The position numbers and the translations under genes were made by a program. Shown piece by piece: positions 7,561-15,723 of a DNA stretch of 20,960 nucleotides. Every line of letters begins with the position of its first letter. The first letter of the stretch is position 1. This DNA is from JANLUX01 sp031409815 (GTDB lineage: Bacteria; Bacteroidota; Bacteroidia; AKYH767-A; OLB10). The stretch covers positions 1 to 20,960 of the forward strand of contig JANNXV010000150.1 in NCBI GenBank assembly GCA_031409815.1, in the 5' to 3' direction. Under the pieces are notes generated by a model. It saw only the letters and a program-made list of their open reading frames with translations. It was not told the DNA's origin and did not search any database.

Positions 7561-8289
7561 TTAATTATTTTTTATGATTTGATTTTTAAATAGCAGCGAC
7601 AAAACTATATACAAGATGATTATTACGGGTATTGCAGCAAACTTTAATATAGGCAAAAGAAGAATAGCAAACCCGATCAATAAAAATTGTGGTTTGTTTT
7701 CGCTCCATTTAAAATTTTTGAACTTTAAAGCCAGCAATGGAATTTCTGAAATCATTAGGGTAGAGAATAATAGGCAGACACCAATCAGTATCATCGGATT
7801 TAAAATATAAGGCTTCAATCCAAATTGGTCGTGCATTGCTATCAGCGGAAGCGAAGCAATAAAAAGGGCATTTGCCGGAACGGGCAATCCCAGAAAATAA
7901 TTTTTTTGTCGTGTATCAATATTAAACTTTGCCAGACGCAAGGCAGCACAAATGGTGTTAAAAAAAAAGAAATATTTTATGAGGTTAAAAAGCAAGCGGT
8001 TGTCAATCAATAAAAAGAAATTGCTTTTGAGGAAAAGATGAAATAAGATAACTCCGGGTAAGGCACCAAACGTAACCATATCGGCCAACGAATCTAATTG
8101 TACTCCTAATGGTGACTGCGCTTTCAAAATGCGAGCCGCAAACCCATCCAAAAAATCGAAAATTAAGGCCAGTAAAATGTAAAATGAAGCATGATGAACT
8201 TGACCTGTAACGGTGGCAAGTATAGCAAGGCAACCACAAAACAAGTTAGCACAAGTAATTGCATTGGGTATATGTTTTATCAAATTCAT
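7561..8289 (-). CDS. pssA: CDP-diacylglycerol-serine O-phosphatidyltransferase
   Basis: The enzyme makes phosphatidylserine from CDP-diacylglycerol and serine in the inner membrane, the first committed step to phosphatidylethanolamine. The CDP-alcohol phosphotransferase signature is complete: D45-x-x-D48-G-x-x-A-R53, then eight residues to G62, three to D66 and three to D70 (DFLDGFAAR; PLGVQLDSLAD). The N-terminus KHIPNAITCANLFCGC is characteristic of the PssA subgroup rather than PgsA. Several hydrophobic membrane segments follow. The protein has 242 residues from ATG 8289. A TTG at 8298 would add three residues but lies on the last base of the -7 element, so I prefer the ATG. purS follows after 2 nt, forming a two-gene unit. 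Confidence 0.92.
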   Translation of the reverse strand: MNLIKHIPNAITCANLFCGCLAILATVTGQVHHASFYILLALIFDFLDGFAARILKAQSPLGVQLDSLADMVTFGALPGVILFHLFLKSNFFLLIDNRLLFNLIKYFFFFNTICAALRLAKFNIDTRQKNYFLGLPVPANALFIASLPLIAMHDQFGLKPYILNPMILIGVCLLFSTLMISEIPLLALKFKNFKWSENKPQFLLIGFAILLLPILKFAAIPVIIILYIVLSLLFKNQIIKNN

Positions 8290-8295
8290 TTTGCG

Positions 8296-8303
8296 CAAAA
8301 GTA
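8296..8303 (-). promoter_or_regulatory. Bacteroidota -7 element abutting the pssA start codon
   Basis: The minus strand reads TACTTTTG, an exact TAnnTTTG match, ending 6 nt before ATG 8289. The predicted transcript would be leaderless or have a leader of one or two bases. No clear -33 motif is visible. Confidence 0.5.
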
Positions 8304-8496
8304 ATTCATGAGTTTGATTATGATTGGGTTCAATTGTTGATTAATTCTGCAATTATCGTTCTTTGGCCATGTTTTTGAATGCCTCAAGTAACTAATTTTG
8401 AACATATAAAACCTTTGATTGACAATACCGTATAAATTAACCTGTTAAAAATAATCAGGTGAATTTTACGTTGTGATAGACTAAAATCAGTTAAAC

Positions 8497-9594
8497 ATGC
8501 ACAAGCAAACACTCGTTGTTTTTGTTATTCTACTCATTATCACTACTTCTGTAAGAGGTCAGGCTCCCAAGTATAGTAATGAGTTTTTATCCATTGGGGT
8601 AGGAGCGCGGGCTTTAGGCATGTCGGGTGCTCAAGTGGCCACTGTTAGTGATGCCACAGCCGGTTTTTGGAATCCGGCTGGTTTGGTGAAAACCCGAGGC
8701 GATGTGCAAATAGATTTAATGCACAATAGTTATTTTGGGGGCATAGCCAAATTTGATTATGGCTCCATAGCAGCTAAAGTAGATGCTACCAGCACAGCGG
8801 CTTTTTCAATTATGCGTTTTGCGGTTGATGATATCATTGATAGCACCGATTTGATTGACAAGGATGGAAATATTGACTATGACCGACTAAAAACATTTTC
8901 GTCAGCTGATTATGCATTTATCTTTTCGTTAGGTAAAAAAATGAAAATCGAAGGATTGCGATTGGGTGGTAATGCAAAAATTGTTCATCGAAAGGTAGGC
9001 GATTTTGCAAAAGCATGGGGATTTGGCCTGGACCTTGGTTTACAATATGAAAAGGACAAATGGAGATTTGGTGCCTTTGGTAAGGATATCACTTCAACCT
9101 TTAATGCATGGAGTTTTAATACCGAAAATCTGGAAACTGTGTTTGCGCAGACAGGTAATGAAATTCCACAAAATGGTTTAGAAATTACCTTGCCAAAAAT
9201 AATTTTAGGCGCTGCTTACAAAACAAATATCGGCAAAAAAGTTTCTGTATTGCCTGAAATAAATTTAGATGTTACGTTTGATGGAAAGCGAAATGTGCTA
9301 ATCAAATCAGATCCTATCAGTATCGATCCGCATTTTGGAATTGAGTTTGGCTACGATGACTTTATTTTTCTTCGTGGAGGTTTTGGCAATATTCAAAAAA
9401 TTGTCAATATTGATAATAGCACTTCCACTAGGCTGCAACCAAGCTTAGGCATTGGTTTGCGTTTAAAAAATGTTACCATCGATTATGCACTTACTAATAT
9501 CGGATCCGAATCGCAAACATTAGTATCAAATGTATTTTCCTTAAAACTCGACATCTTTAAAAAAGGTACTATTCCTAAAACAACAAATGAGTAA
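8497..9594 (+). CDS. PorV/PorQ-family outer membrane beta-barrel protein
   Basis: The product is a 365-residue FadL-like barrel protein with a signal peptide ending near VRGQ (about residue 22). The diagnostic block is residues ~29-62: EFLSIGVGARALGMSGAQVA, then DATAGFWNPAGLV, the PorV/PorQ/UPF0164 signature. In T9SS, PorV ferries substrates from the translocon to the PorU sortase in the outer membrane. This protein has the more general GARALGM version of the motif, so it may be a PorV paralogue rather than the housekeeping PorV. It lies 9 nt before the large C25 peptidase on the same strand, which supports joint function. The ATG at 8497 directly begins the signal peptide. A 5-bp inverted repeat (ACCTG/CAGGT, 8440-8460) lies upstream, but no clear promoter is seen. 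Confidence 0.82.
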   Translation: MHKQTLVVFVILLIITTSVRGQAPKYSNEFLSIGVGARALGMSGAQVATVSDATAGFWNPAGLVKTRGDVQIDLMHNSYFGGIAKFDYGSIAAKVDATSTAAFSIMRFAVDDIIDSTDLIDKDGNIDYDRLKTFSSADYAFIFSLGKKMKIEGLRLGGNAKIVHRKVGDFAKAWGFGLDLGLQYEKDKWRFGAFGKDITSTFNAWSFNTENLETVFAQTGNEIPQNGLEITLPKIILGAAYKTNIGKKVSVLPEINLDVTFDGKRNVLIKSDPISIDPHFGIEFGYDDFIFLRGGFGNIQKIVNIDNSTSTRLQPSLGIGLRLKNVTIDYALTNIGSESQTLVSNVFSLKLDIFKKGTIPKTTNE

Positions 9595-9603
9595 GCGTGC
9601 AGC

Positions 9604-12600
9604 ATGAAAAAACGTTACATTTTATTTTTCATTTTAATTGTTTCATTTGCCAAAGCTCAACCCTATAATAATGAATGGATCACTTTTTCTTCCACTCAAA
9701 ACTATTCGTTACAGCAGTATTTTAAAATCAATGTTTGGAAAGAAGGGGTTTACCGCTTAACGTATGCCGACCTTGATAATGCCACGGTTCCGGTAAACGG
9801 ACTTTGGACCAATCCTGAAGGTTTTCAACTTTTTCATAATGGTGTCGAACAGTTTATTGCTGTTAATGATGTAAACACCAATACTATTTTCGATGGTGGA
9901 GATTATATTGAATTTTATGGCAAAGGCAATGATGGTTTATTAGATACACGCTTATATGATACTTTAATCAGTCAGCCCAATCCATATCATAGTTTGTTTA
10001 ATGATACAACAGCTTATTTTTTAACTTATAATACCCTTACACTACATCGCAGAATTAAAAACGAAACAGATGTAAATTTTAATGGATACACCGCTGAAGC
10101 TTCTTTTGCGCACGAAGAAATAAAACAATTTACTTCATCATTCGGATATGGTTACCTGAATAGTTATGGTGTTGCTGACAATTCTTTTACAGAAGGAGAA
10201 GGGTGGGTAGGTTCATTTAATATTGGAAATAATTGCCTGATTCCATTTAATATTCAAAAATTTATTTCCAATACATGGGCTCCAACAGTAGAAACTGTAA
10301 TTGGTGGAGGCAACGCAAACAGTCATCCCTTTATCATCAGCCTCAATGGAAGCGATCTTGTTCAAGACACTTTATATGGTTACGCCCAAAAGAAATTTAG
10401 TTTTAATCCAACTAATCTTCCAACAAATGGTGCAGCCAATTTTGTGATGGCACCGCAGGTTGATAATTTCAACTCGTCAAATCCAAATTACACTAATCTG
10501 GCCTATTTTAAATTACGATATCCGCGTAGTTTTGATTTTAGTAGTGAAAATATTCCTCAGCATTTGTACCTGAGTGCAAACAACAATAAAGTAATGTTAG
10601 ACATTACGAATTTGAACAGTGCGCAACCGGTACTTTATGTTTTTGATGATACATTAAGAAAAATTCAATTAGATATTACTGCAACCAACATACGTGCTTT
10701 GGTTCCGGGTTTCGCGGCTGAAAGAAATTGTTTTCTTACCGATGCTTCATTAACCTATTCAGCCAATGGTAATTTAACTATCGCACCAGTTAGCACAGAT
10801 CCATCCAGATTTGCGCGATTCAATAATTTTTTAGTGGCTGGTGATGCAAAAGATTTTTTAATTGTTTCGAACAAACGTATTTGGAGCGGTGCACAGCAAT
10901 ACGCTACTTATCGCACACAAAGCGGACATAGTCCATTATTGGTTGACATTGATGAATTGTATGATCAGTATGCATGGGGAATCAACAAGCATCAAATCGC
11001 TATTAGAAATTTTTGCGATCAGCAATTAGATAATAATCAACCGAAATATTTATTTCTGCTTGGCAAATCAATTATGTATGTGGATGCGGGTTCAGGTGCA
11101 GGATATGATTTAAATTTAATTCCAACATTTGGCGAGCCTGCATCCGATAATATGTACACTTCCAAACTTAACACAGCTACTTTTAATACTGAGTTGGCAA
11201 CTGGAAGGCTGGCAGCTAATACCGATGCTGAGATAACGGCATATCTGGATAAAGTAAAGGAGTTTGAAGCAGTACAGCAACAAACTACTTTGTTTAATCA
11301 GACACCACCACTTTGGATGAAGAACATTTTACATTTCGGTGGAGGAGCAAGTATTGATGAACAAGATCGTTTAGCTGCTCATCTTTCTGAGTATCGCGAT
11401 ATGATTGAAGACACATTATTTGGAGGCACTGTAACCACATTTTTAAAAAGCTCATCTGATCCTATACAAATTGATCAAAGTCAATTTTTGCAAAATATGA
11501 TTGATAGTGGTTGTAGTATGATGACATTTTTTGGACACGCTGCCGGTTCATCATTTGATATTGCAACGGATGCACCTGAAAATTATAATAACAAAGGACG
11601 TTATCCTTTAGTATTGGCAAACTCTTGTTTTGTTGGAGATATACATGGCATCACACCTAAATTAAATGAACGTTTTGTACTAACACCAGAGAAAGCAGCC
11701 ATTGCATTTATGGCAGTTCCTGATAAAGGTTTGGAAGATGAGTTGCATCCTTATTCACTCGATTTCCATAACGCATTGTTTCGCGAGTTATATGGTTCCA
11801 CTCTGGGGCAATGCATGCAGAAAACAGTTCAAGACCTGCTAATTGCTGATCCCAGTTACAAAGGAGTAGCTATGAATATGACTTTGCATGGTGATCCGGC
11901 ATTGGTTTTAAATTCTTTTCCGAAAGCGGAATTTTCAGTTACTGAACCTGATATCTTTTTTAATCCTCCCAATGTAACAACAGAACTCGATTCGTTCGAA
12001 ATAAAAATTGTGCTTACCAATAGCGGAAAGAATTATAAAAAAAACTTCAGAACATTAATTGTACAAACATTGCCTGATGGCACTCAGCAAAATATTTTTA
12101 GTAACCTCGATCAAATTAGTTATAAGGATACACTAACTATCAAGCGTCCGATTGATTTCAAAACTTCTGCCGGTTTAAACTCATTTGAAGTAACAGTAGA
12201 TATTGACGACAATGTGGATGAATATGACAACTTTATTAATAATGTTGCGAGCAAACAATTGATAATTATTTCAAATGACATTAACCCGGTTTACCCGGCT
12301 GAGTTTGCCATTATTCCTGACAATAATATTCAACTAAAGGCAACTACCTCTGATTTATTTGCCACAGCACGCAATTATCGTTTTGAAATTGATACAACTG
12401 ATAAGTTTGTTAATCCGGTGCAACAAGGTGTGGTTCCAAATGCATCCGGAGTTGTTGCATGGCAGATTCCTTTTGTGTTGGATAGCAATAAAGTTTATTA
12501 CTGGCGCATAGCAAATGATTCTATCACCTCATTGGACACAACAGTTTCCAAAAAGTTTCAATGGAAAAACAGTTCGTTTATCTACAAACCCAATACAACA

Positions 12601-14637
12601 GGATGGAGCCAAGCGCATTTTTACCAGTTTAGGAATGACGATTATACCAGCATCATTTATAATGATACTGTAAAGCTGTTTAAGTTTATTAAATCGAATT
12701 ATGCATTAAGCATGTCGCACACAGGTAATAATCCAGTGTATGATATTAATGGAGTTAATATGGATTATGGCGGTTGCTATTTATTAAACGAAATTGGCAT
12801 TGCTGTTTTGGATTCAATCGACTTTGATAATCCATGGACTTCAGATTCCTGTGCTCATTTTTTTGGAAATTATAATTACTACACTTGTCTTGCTACAAAT
12901 CCGCGTGGGTGTGGAACGAGAACTCGTGCTGACCGTTATTTTCTTTTTGATGTAAATGTACCAGCACAAGCTGACAGTTTGGTAAACATGATTTTAAATC
13001 ATGTGCCTGACAACAATTATATTTTAGGATGGAATGTGTTCAGCAATATAGCCTATTCAACCATTCCTAATGTGATGAATGCTTTTGCCCAATTGGGTGC
13101 AACTAATTTATCAGCAATGGCCGACAATGATAAGTTTATGTTTTTCTCACAGAAGGGGAATCCTGCAATTACGAAGGACACGTTTGGAATTCCTTACTAT
13201 TCTAATTTATACATCAATCAATTGTTAGAAAGAGATTGGGACAAAGGATTTATTCAATCAACATTAATTGGTCCTGCCTTGCAGTGGCAAAGCCTTCACT
13301 GGAATTATCATTCATTAGAACCAAACAGTGCTGATAGTATTACTTTGCAAGTTATTGGAGTAACTAATAGCGGCTTGGAAGTGAAATTGATAGACAGCAT
13401 TACACCAGCAACACTGGATGTTTATAGTTTAAATACTATTGACCCGAAGGTTTATCCATATCTCAAATTAAAAGCTTATTTGCAGGACCAGTCACTAAAC
13501 CGTACCCCACCGCAGTTGGATAAATGGCAGGTGTATTATAAACCGGTACCTGAAGGAACTTTAAATACAAATTTCTTTAGCTTACAAAGTGATACTGTTC
13601 AAGAGGGCGAAAATATTACCATGAAGATGGCTTTTCAGAACATTAGTAATGTGGCGATGGATACATTGCTGGTTGATTATTTTCTGTTTGATCAAAATAA
13701 TGTTAAGCACACTATTGCTTCCAAACGAATGCATCGCGCTTTACCAGTAGGCGACACTATAATGACTGCTGTGACTTTTAATTCAAAAGGATATATTGGC
13801 AACAATCAATTATGGATTGAAGCAAATCCTAACAATGACCAACCAGAGCAATACCATTTTAATAACTATGCAAATGTGCAAGTGCATGTTGTTAAGGACA
13901 ACACCAATCCTTTGATGGATGTAACATTTGATGGCATGCATATTTTAAATGGAGATATTGTTTCGGCCAAGCCTCAGATTATTATTCAGTTAAATGATGA
14001 GAACAAATACATCGCGTTAAACGACACCTCAAATTTTCGAATTGGTCTTTTAAAGCCAAATGGTATATTTACTTATTTGCGATTTGAAACTGCACCTAAT
14101 GCCAGCACCGATCATACAAGATTGAAATGGACACCGGCATCACTGCCAAATAATAGTTTCCGCATTCAGTATAATCCAGAACAATTAGAAGATGGGATTT
14201 ATACTTTGGATGTAGAAGCTACTGATGCATCAGGCAATCAGAGTGGTAAAAATCATTACAAAATAAGTTTCGAAATAATTAATCGAAGCACTATCACAGA
14301 AGTTATTAATTATCCAAATCCGTTTTCTTCCTCTACACGATTTGTTTTTGTTTTAACAGGTTCTGAAATACCTGATCAAATGAAAATCCGGATCATGACA
14401 ATCACGGGTAAAGTGGTAAAAGAAATCACCCGTGCAGAATTAGGTAACCTACACATAGGACGCAATATAACTGACTATGCATGGGACGGCAAGGATGAGT
14501 TTGGAGATCAATTGGCAAACGGAGTTTATCTCTATCAAGTGCAGACACGGATAAACGATGAAAAAATTGAACACCGCGAAACACAGGCTGATTCCTTTTT
14601 TAAGAAAGGGTGGGGCAAAATGTATTTGATGCGGTGA
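9604..14637 (+). CDS. Very large C25-family (gingipain-like) peptidase, PorU/PorU2-like T9SS sortase candidate
   Basis: The 1677-residue exported protein has a signal peptide ending FAKAQ (about residue 19). Residues ~20-410 are beta-rich. Residues ~417-768 form the C25 caspase-like peptidase domain, starting DFLIVSNKRIW and ending HGDPALVLN. The catalytic pair is visible as H645 (FFGHAAG) and C675 (VLANSCFVGD). Two CARDB/Ig-like segments follow (~797-885 and ~1328-1410), with an unusual Cys-containing segment at ~1050-1190 between them. Residues ~1570-1655 are a FlgD-like Ig domain (YPNPFSSSTRF; GVYLYQVQT), as in T9SS C-terminal domains. PorU is the sortase that removes such domains and links cargo to A-LPS. 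Canonical PorU proteins, as I recall, are about 1150-1300 residues, so this longer form resembles the group called PorU2. It lies 9 nt after the PorV-like gene. Confidence 0.82.
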   Translation: MKKRYILFFILIVSFAKAQPYNNEWITFSSTQNYSLQQYFKINVWKEGVYRLTYADLDNATVPVNGLWTNPEGFQLFHNGVEQFIAVNDVNTNTIFDGGDYIEFYGKGNDGLLDTRLYDTLISQPNPYHSLFNDTTAYFLTYNTLTLHRRIKNETDVNFNGYTAEASFAHEEIKQFTSSFGYGYLNSYGVADNSFTEGEGWVGSFNIGNNCLIPFNIQKFISNTWAPTVETVIGGGNANSHPFIISLNGSDLVQDTLYGYAQKKFSFNPTNLPTNGAANFVMAPQVDNFNSSNPNYTNLAYFKLRYPRSFDFSSENIPQHLYLSANNNKVMLDITNLNSAQPVLYVFDDTLRKIQLDITATNIRALVPGFAAERNCFLTDASLTYSANGNLTIAPVSTDPSRFARFNNFLVAGDAKDFLIVSNKRIWSGAQQYATYRTQSGHSPLLVDIDELYDQYAWGINKHQIAIRNFCDQQLDNNQPKYLFLLGKSIMYVDAGSGAGYDLNLIPTFGEPASDNMYTSKLNTATFNTELATGRLAANTDAEITAYLDKVKEFEAVQQQTTLFNQTPPLWMKNILHFGGGASIDEQDRLAAHLSEYRDMIEDTLFGGTVTTFLKSSSDPIQIDQSQFLQNMIDSGCSMMTFFGHAAGSSFDIATDAPENYNNKGRYPLVLANSCFVGDIHGITPKLNERFVLTPEKAAIAFMAVPDKGLEDELHPYSLDFHNALFRELYGSTLGQCMQKTVQDLLIADPSYKGVAMNMTLHGDPALVLNSFPKAEFSVTEPDIFFNPPNVTTELDSFEIKIVLTNSGKNYKKNFRTLIVQTLPDGTQQNIFSNLDQISYKDTLTIKRPIDFKTSAGLNSFEVTVDIDDNVDEYDNFINNVASKQLIIISNDINPVYPAEFAIIPDNNIQLKATTSDLFATARNYRFEIDTTDKFVNPVQQGVVPNASGVVAWQIPFVLDSNKVYYWRIANDSITSLDTTVSKKFQWKNSSFIYKPNTTGWSQAHFYQFRNDDYTSIIYNDTVKLFKFIKSNYALSMSHTGNNPVYDINGVNMDYGGCYLLNEIGIAVLDSIDFDNPWTSDSCAHFFGNYNYYTCLATNPRGCGTRTRADRYFLFDVNVPAQADSLVNMILNHVPDNNYILGWNVFSNIAYSTIPNVMNAFAQLGATNLSAMADNDKFMFFSQKGNPAITKDTFGIPYYSNLYINQLLERDWDKGFIQSTLIGPALQWQSLHWNYHSLEPNSADSITLQVIGVTNSGLEVKLIDSITPATLDVYSLNTIDPKVYPYLKLKAYLQDQSLNRTPPQLDKWQVYYKPVPEGTLNTNFFSLQSDTVQEGENITMKMAFQNISNVAMDTLLVDYFLFDQNNVKHTIASKRMHRALPVGDTIMTAVTFNSKGYIGNNQLWIEANPNNDQPEQYHFNNYANVQVHVVKDNTNPLMDVTFDGMHILNGDIVSAKPQIIIQLNDENKYIALNDTSNFRIGLLKPNGIFTYLRFETAPNASTDHTRLKWTPASLPNNSFRIQYNPEQLEDGIYTLDVEATDASGNQSGKNHYKISFEIINRSTITEVINYPNPFSSSTRFVFVLTGSEIPDQMKIRIMTITGKVVKEITRAELGNLHIGRNITDYAWDGKDEFGDQLANGVYLYQVQTRINDEKIEHRETQADSFFKKGWGKMYLMR

Positions 14638-14649
14638 GTTTTTATTTTC

Positions 14650-15702
14650 TCAATACACATTTACTTCAGCAGTAATATCCACACCAAATTTTTCTTTAAC
14701 AGAAAGCTGAATTTGTTTTGCAAGCGAAATAATTTCATCTCCGGTTGCATCGCCATAATTAGCTAACACCAAGGCCTGGTCTTTATGAGCTCCAGTGTTT
14801 CCTACTCTTTTTCCTTTCCATCCACATTGTTCGATCAGCCAGCCAGCTGCGAGTTTGTAGGTGGGGTGTTGAGGTGCTGAAGTGTTGAGGTGTTGAAGTG
14901 TTGAGGGGTTGGTTGGGTAATTGGGCATTAAGGGATATTTGCTAACGAGTAAATCAAATTGATCTTTGTTGATAGTTGGGTTTTTAAAAAAGCTTCCTGC
15001 GTTACCAATAATTTTTGGATCGGGTAATTTGCTTCTACGAATATTACAAACCGCTTCGCTGATGGTTTTAATATTTGCTTCGGCATTCTTGTTTTGCAAT
15101 TCATAGTTGATCGCTCCATAGCTGGTATTGAAAACTGGTTTTTTATTGAGTTGTAGTGTAACTGATGTGATGATGTATTTTCCTTTTACTTCCTGTTTGA
15201 AAATACTTTCACGGTAACCAAATTTACATTCCTCTTTGATAAATGTTTTCTGTTCTCCCGTTTCATTGTTCACTGCTTCTAATTCAAAAAATGTTTCTTT
15301 CAGTTCCACACCATACGCACCTATGTTTTGCATAGGTGCAGCACCAACACTGCCTGGTATCAGGCTTAAGTTTTCTATTCCTGCATAGTCGTGTTGCACG
15401 CAATACTTAACTAAATCGTTCCAGATTTCTCCAGCACCTGATTGAATAAACACATGTTCGTTATCTTCTTTAACTACTTCAATTCCTTTTATGAGATTAT
15501 GAATTACCAATGCATTAACATCTTTTGTAAACAAAACATTGCTTCCTCCTCCTAAAATTAATTTTGGAATTTGCTTAAACTGATCATTTGATAGTATATT
15601 TTTTAGTTCTTCAGTGGATGTTACTTCAACAAAGAAGGAAGCATTTACATCAATACCAAAAGTGTTGAAAGGTTTAAGTGAAATATTTTTTTGAATCTGC
15701 AT
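14650..15702 (-). CDS. murB: UDP-N-acetylenolpyruvoylglucosamine reductase (type I MurB) with repeat-encoded insertion
   Basis: MurB is the FAD/NADPH enzyme that completes UDP-N-acetylmuramate synthesis for peptidoglycan in the cytoplasm. The protein has 350 residues. The FAD motif is LILGGGSNVLFTKD (48-61), followed by NLSLIPGSVGAAPMQNIGAYG (111-131). The catalytic residues are all present: R164 (FGYRES), S237 (GNAGSFFKNP) and E346 (DITAEVNVY), equivalent to R159, S229 and E325 of E. coli. Residues ~264-281 (TNPSTLQHLNTSAPQHPT) are a low-complexity insertion before KLAAGWLIEQCGWKG, encoded by an 8-bp tandem repeat. I chose ATG 15702; TTG 15711 adds three residues but lies in the -7 element. 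The gene follows rarA by 21 nt and has its own predicted promoter. Confidence 0.95.
   Translation of the reverse strand: MQIQKNISLKPFNTFGIDVNASFFVEVTSTEELKNILSNDQFKQIPKLILGGGSNVLFTKDVNALVIHNLIKGIEVVKEDNEHVFIQSGAGEIWNDLVKYCVQHDYAGIENLSLIPGSVGAAPMQNIGAYGVELKETFFELEAVNNETGEQKTFIKEECKFGYRESIFKQEVKGKYIITSVTLQLNKKPVFNTSYGAINYELQNKNAEANIKTISEAVCNIRRSKLPDPKIIGNAGSFFKNPTINKDQFDLLVSKYPLMPNYPTNPSTLQHLNTSAPQHPTYKLAAGWLIEQCGWKGKRVGNTGAHKDQALVLANYGDATGDEIISLAKQIQLSVKEKFGVDITAEVNVY
14867..14906. repeat. Five-copy 8-bp tandem repeat (TGTTGARG) inside murB
   Basis: The plus strand shows five contiguous 8-bp units: TGTTGAGG, TGCTGAAG, TGTTGAGG, TGTTGAAG and TGTTGAGG. The alternating last bases give a 16-bp higher-order period, and degenerate G/T-rich copies flank both sides. 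On the coding strand it encodes residues ~266-279 of MurB. Eight is not a multiple of three, so gain or loss of one unit would shift the frame. Confidence 0.9.
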
Positions 15703-15708
15703 TGGTTG

Positions 15709-15716
15709 CAAAGTTA
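15709..15716 (-). promoter_or_regulatory. Bacteroidota -7 element abutting the murB start codon
   Basis: The minus strand reads TAACTTTG, an exact TAnnTTTG match, inside the 21-nt gap between the rarA stop and murB ATG 15702, with 6 nt to the ATG. It predicts an independent, leaderless or nearly leaderless murB transcript within the gene chain. A -33 element would lie inside the end of rarA; I see no good match there. Confidence 0.5.
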
Positions 15717-15723
15717 TTCTAGC

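Noticed and set aside
8290..8298. pssA start at TTG 8298
   Set aside because: The codon shares the last base of the -7 element and would not be fully transcribed; ATG 8289 follows after three codons.
8440..8460. Inverted repeat ACCTG/CAGGT upstream of the PorV-like gene as an operator or terminator
   Set aside because: Only 5 bp of stem with an 11-nt AT-rich loop, within what is expected by chance in AT-rich intergenic DNA.
14635..14652. Terminator between the convergent porU-like gene and murB
   Set aside because: Only a 4-bp TGAG/CTCA stem around an AT loop, not enough to call.
15703..15711. murB start at TTG 15711
   Set aside because: It lies within the TAACTTTG element; ATG 15702 is the better start.
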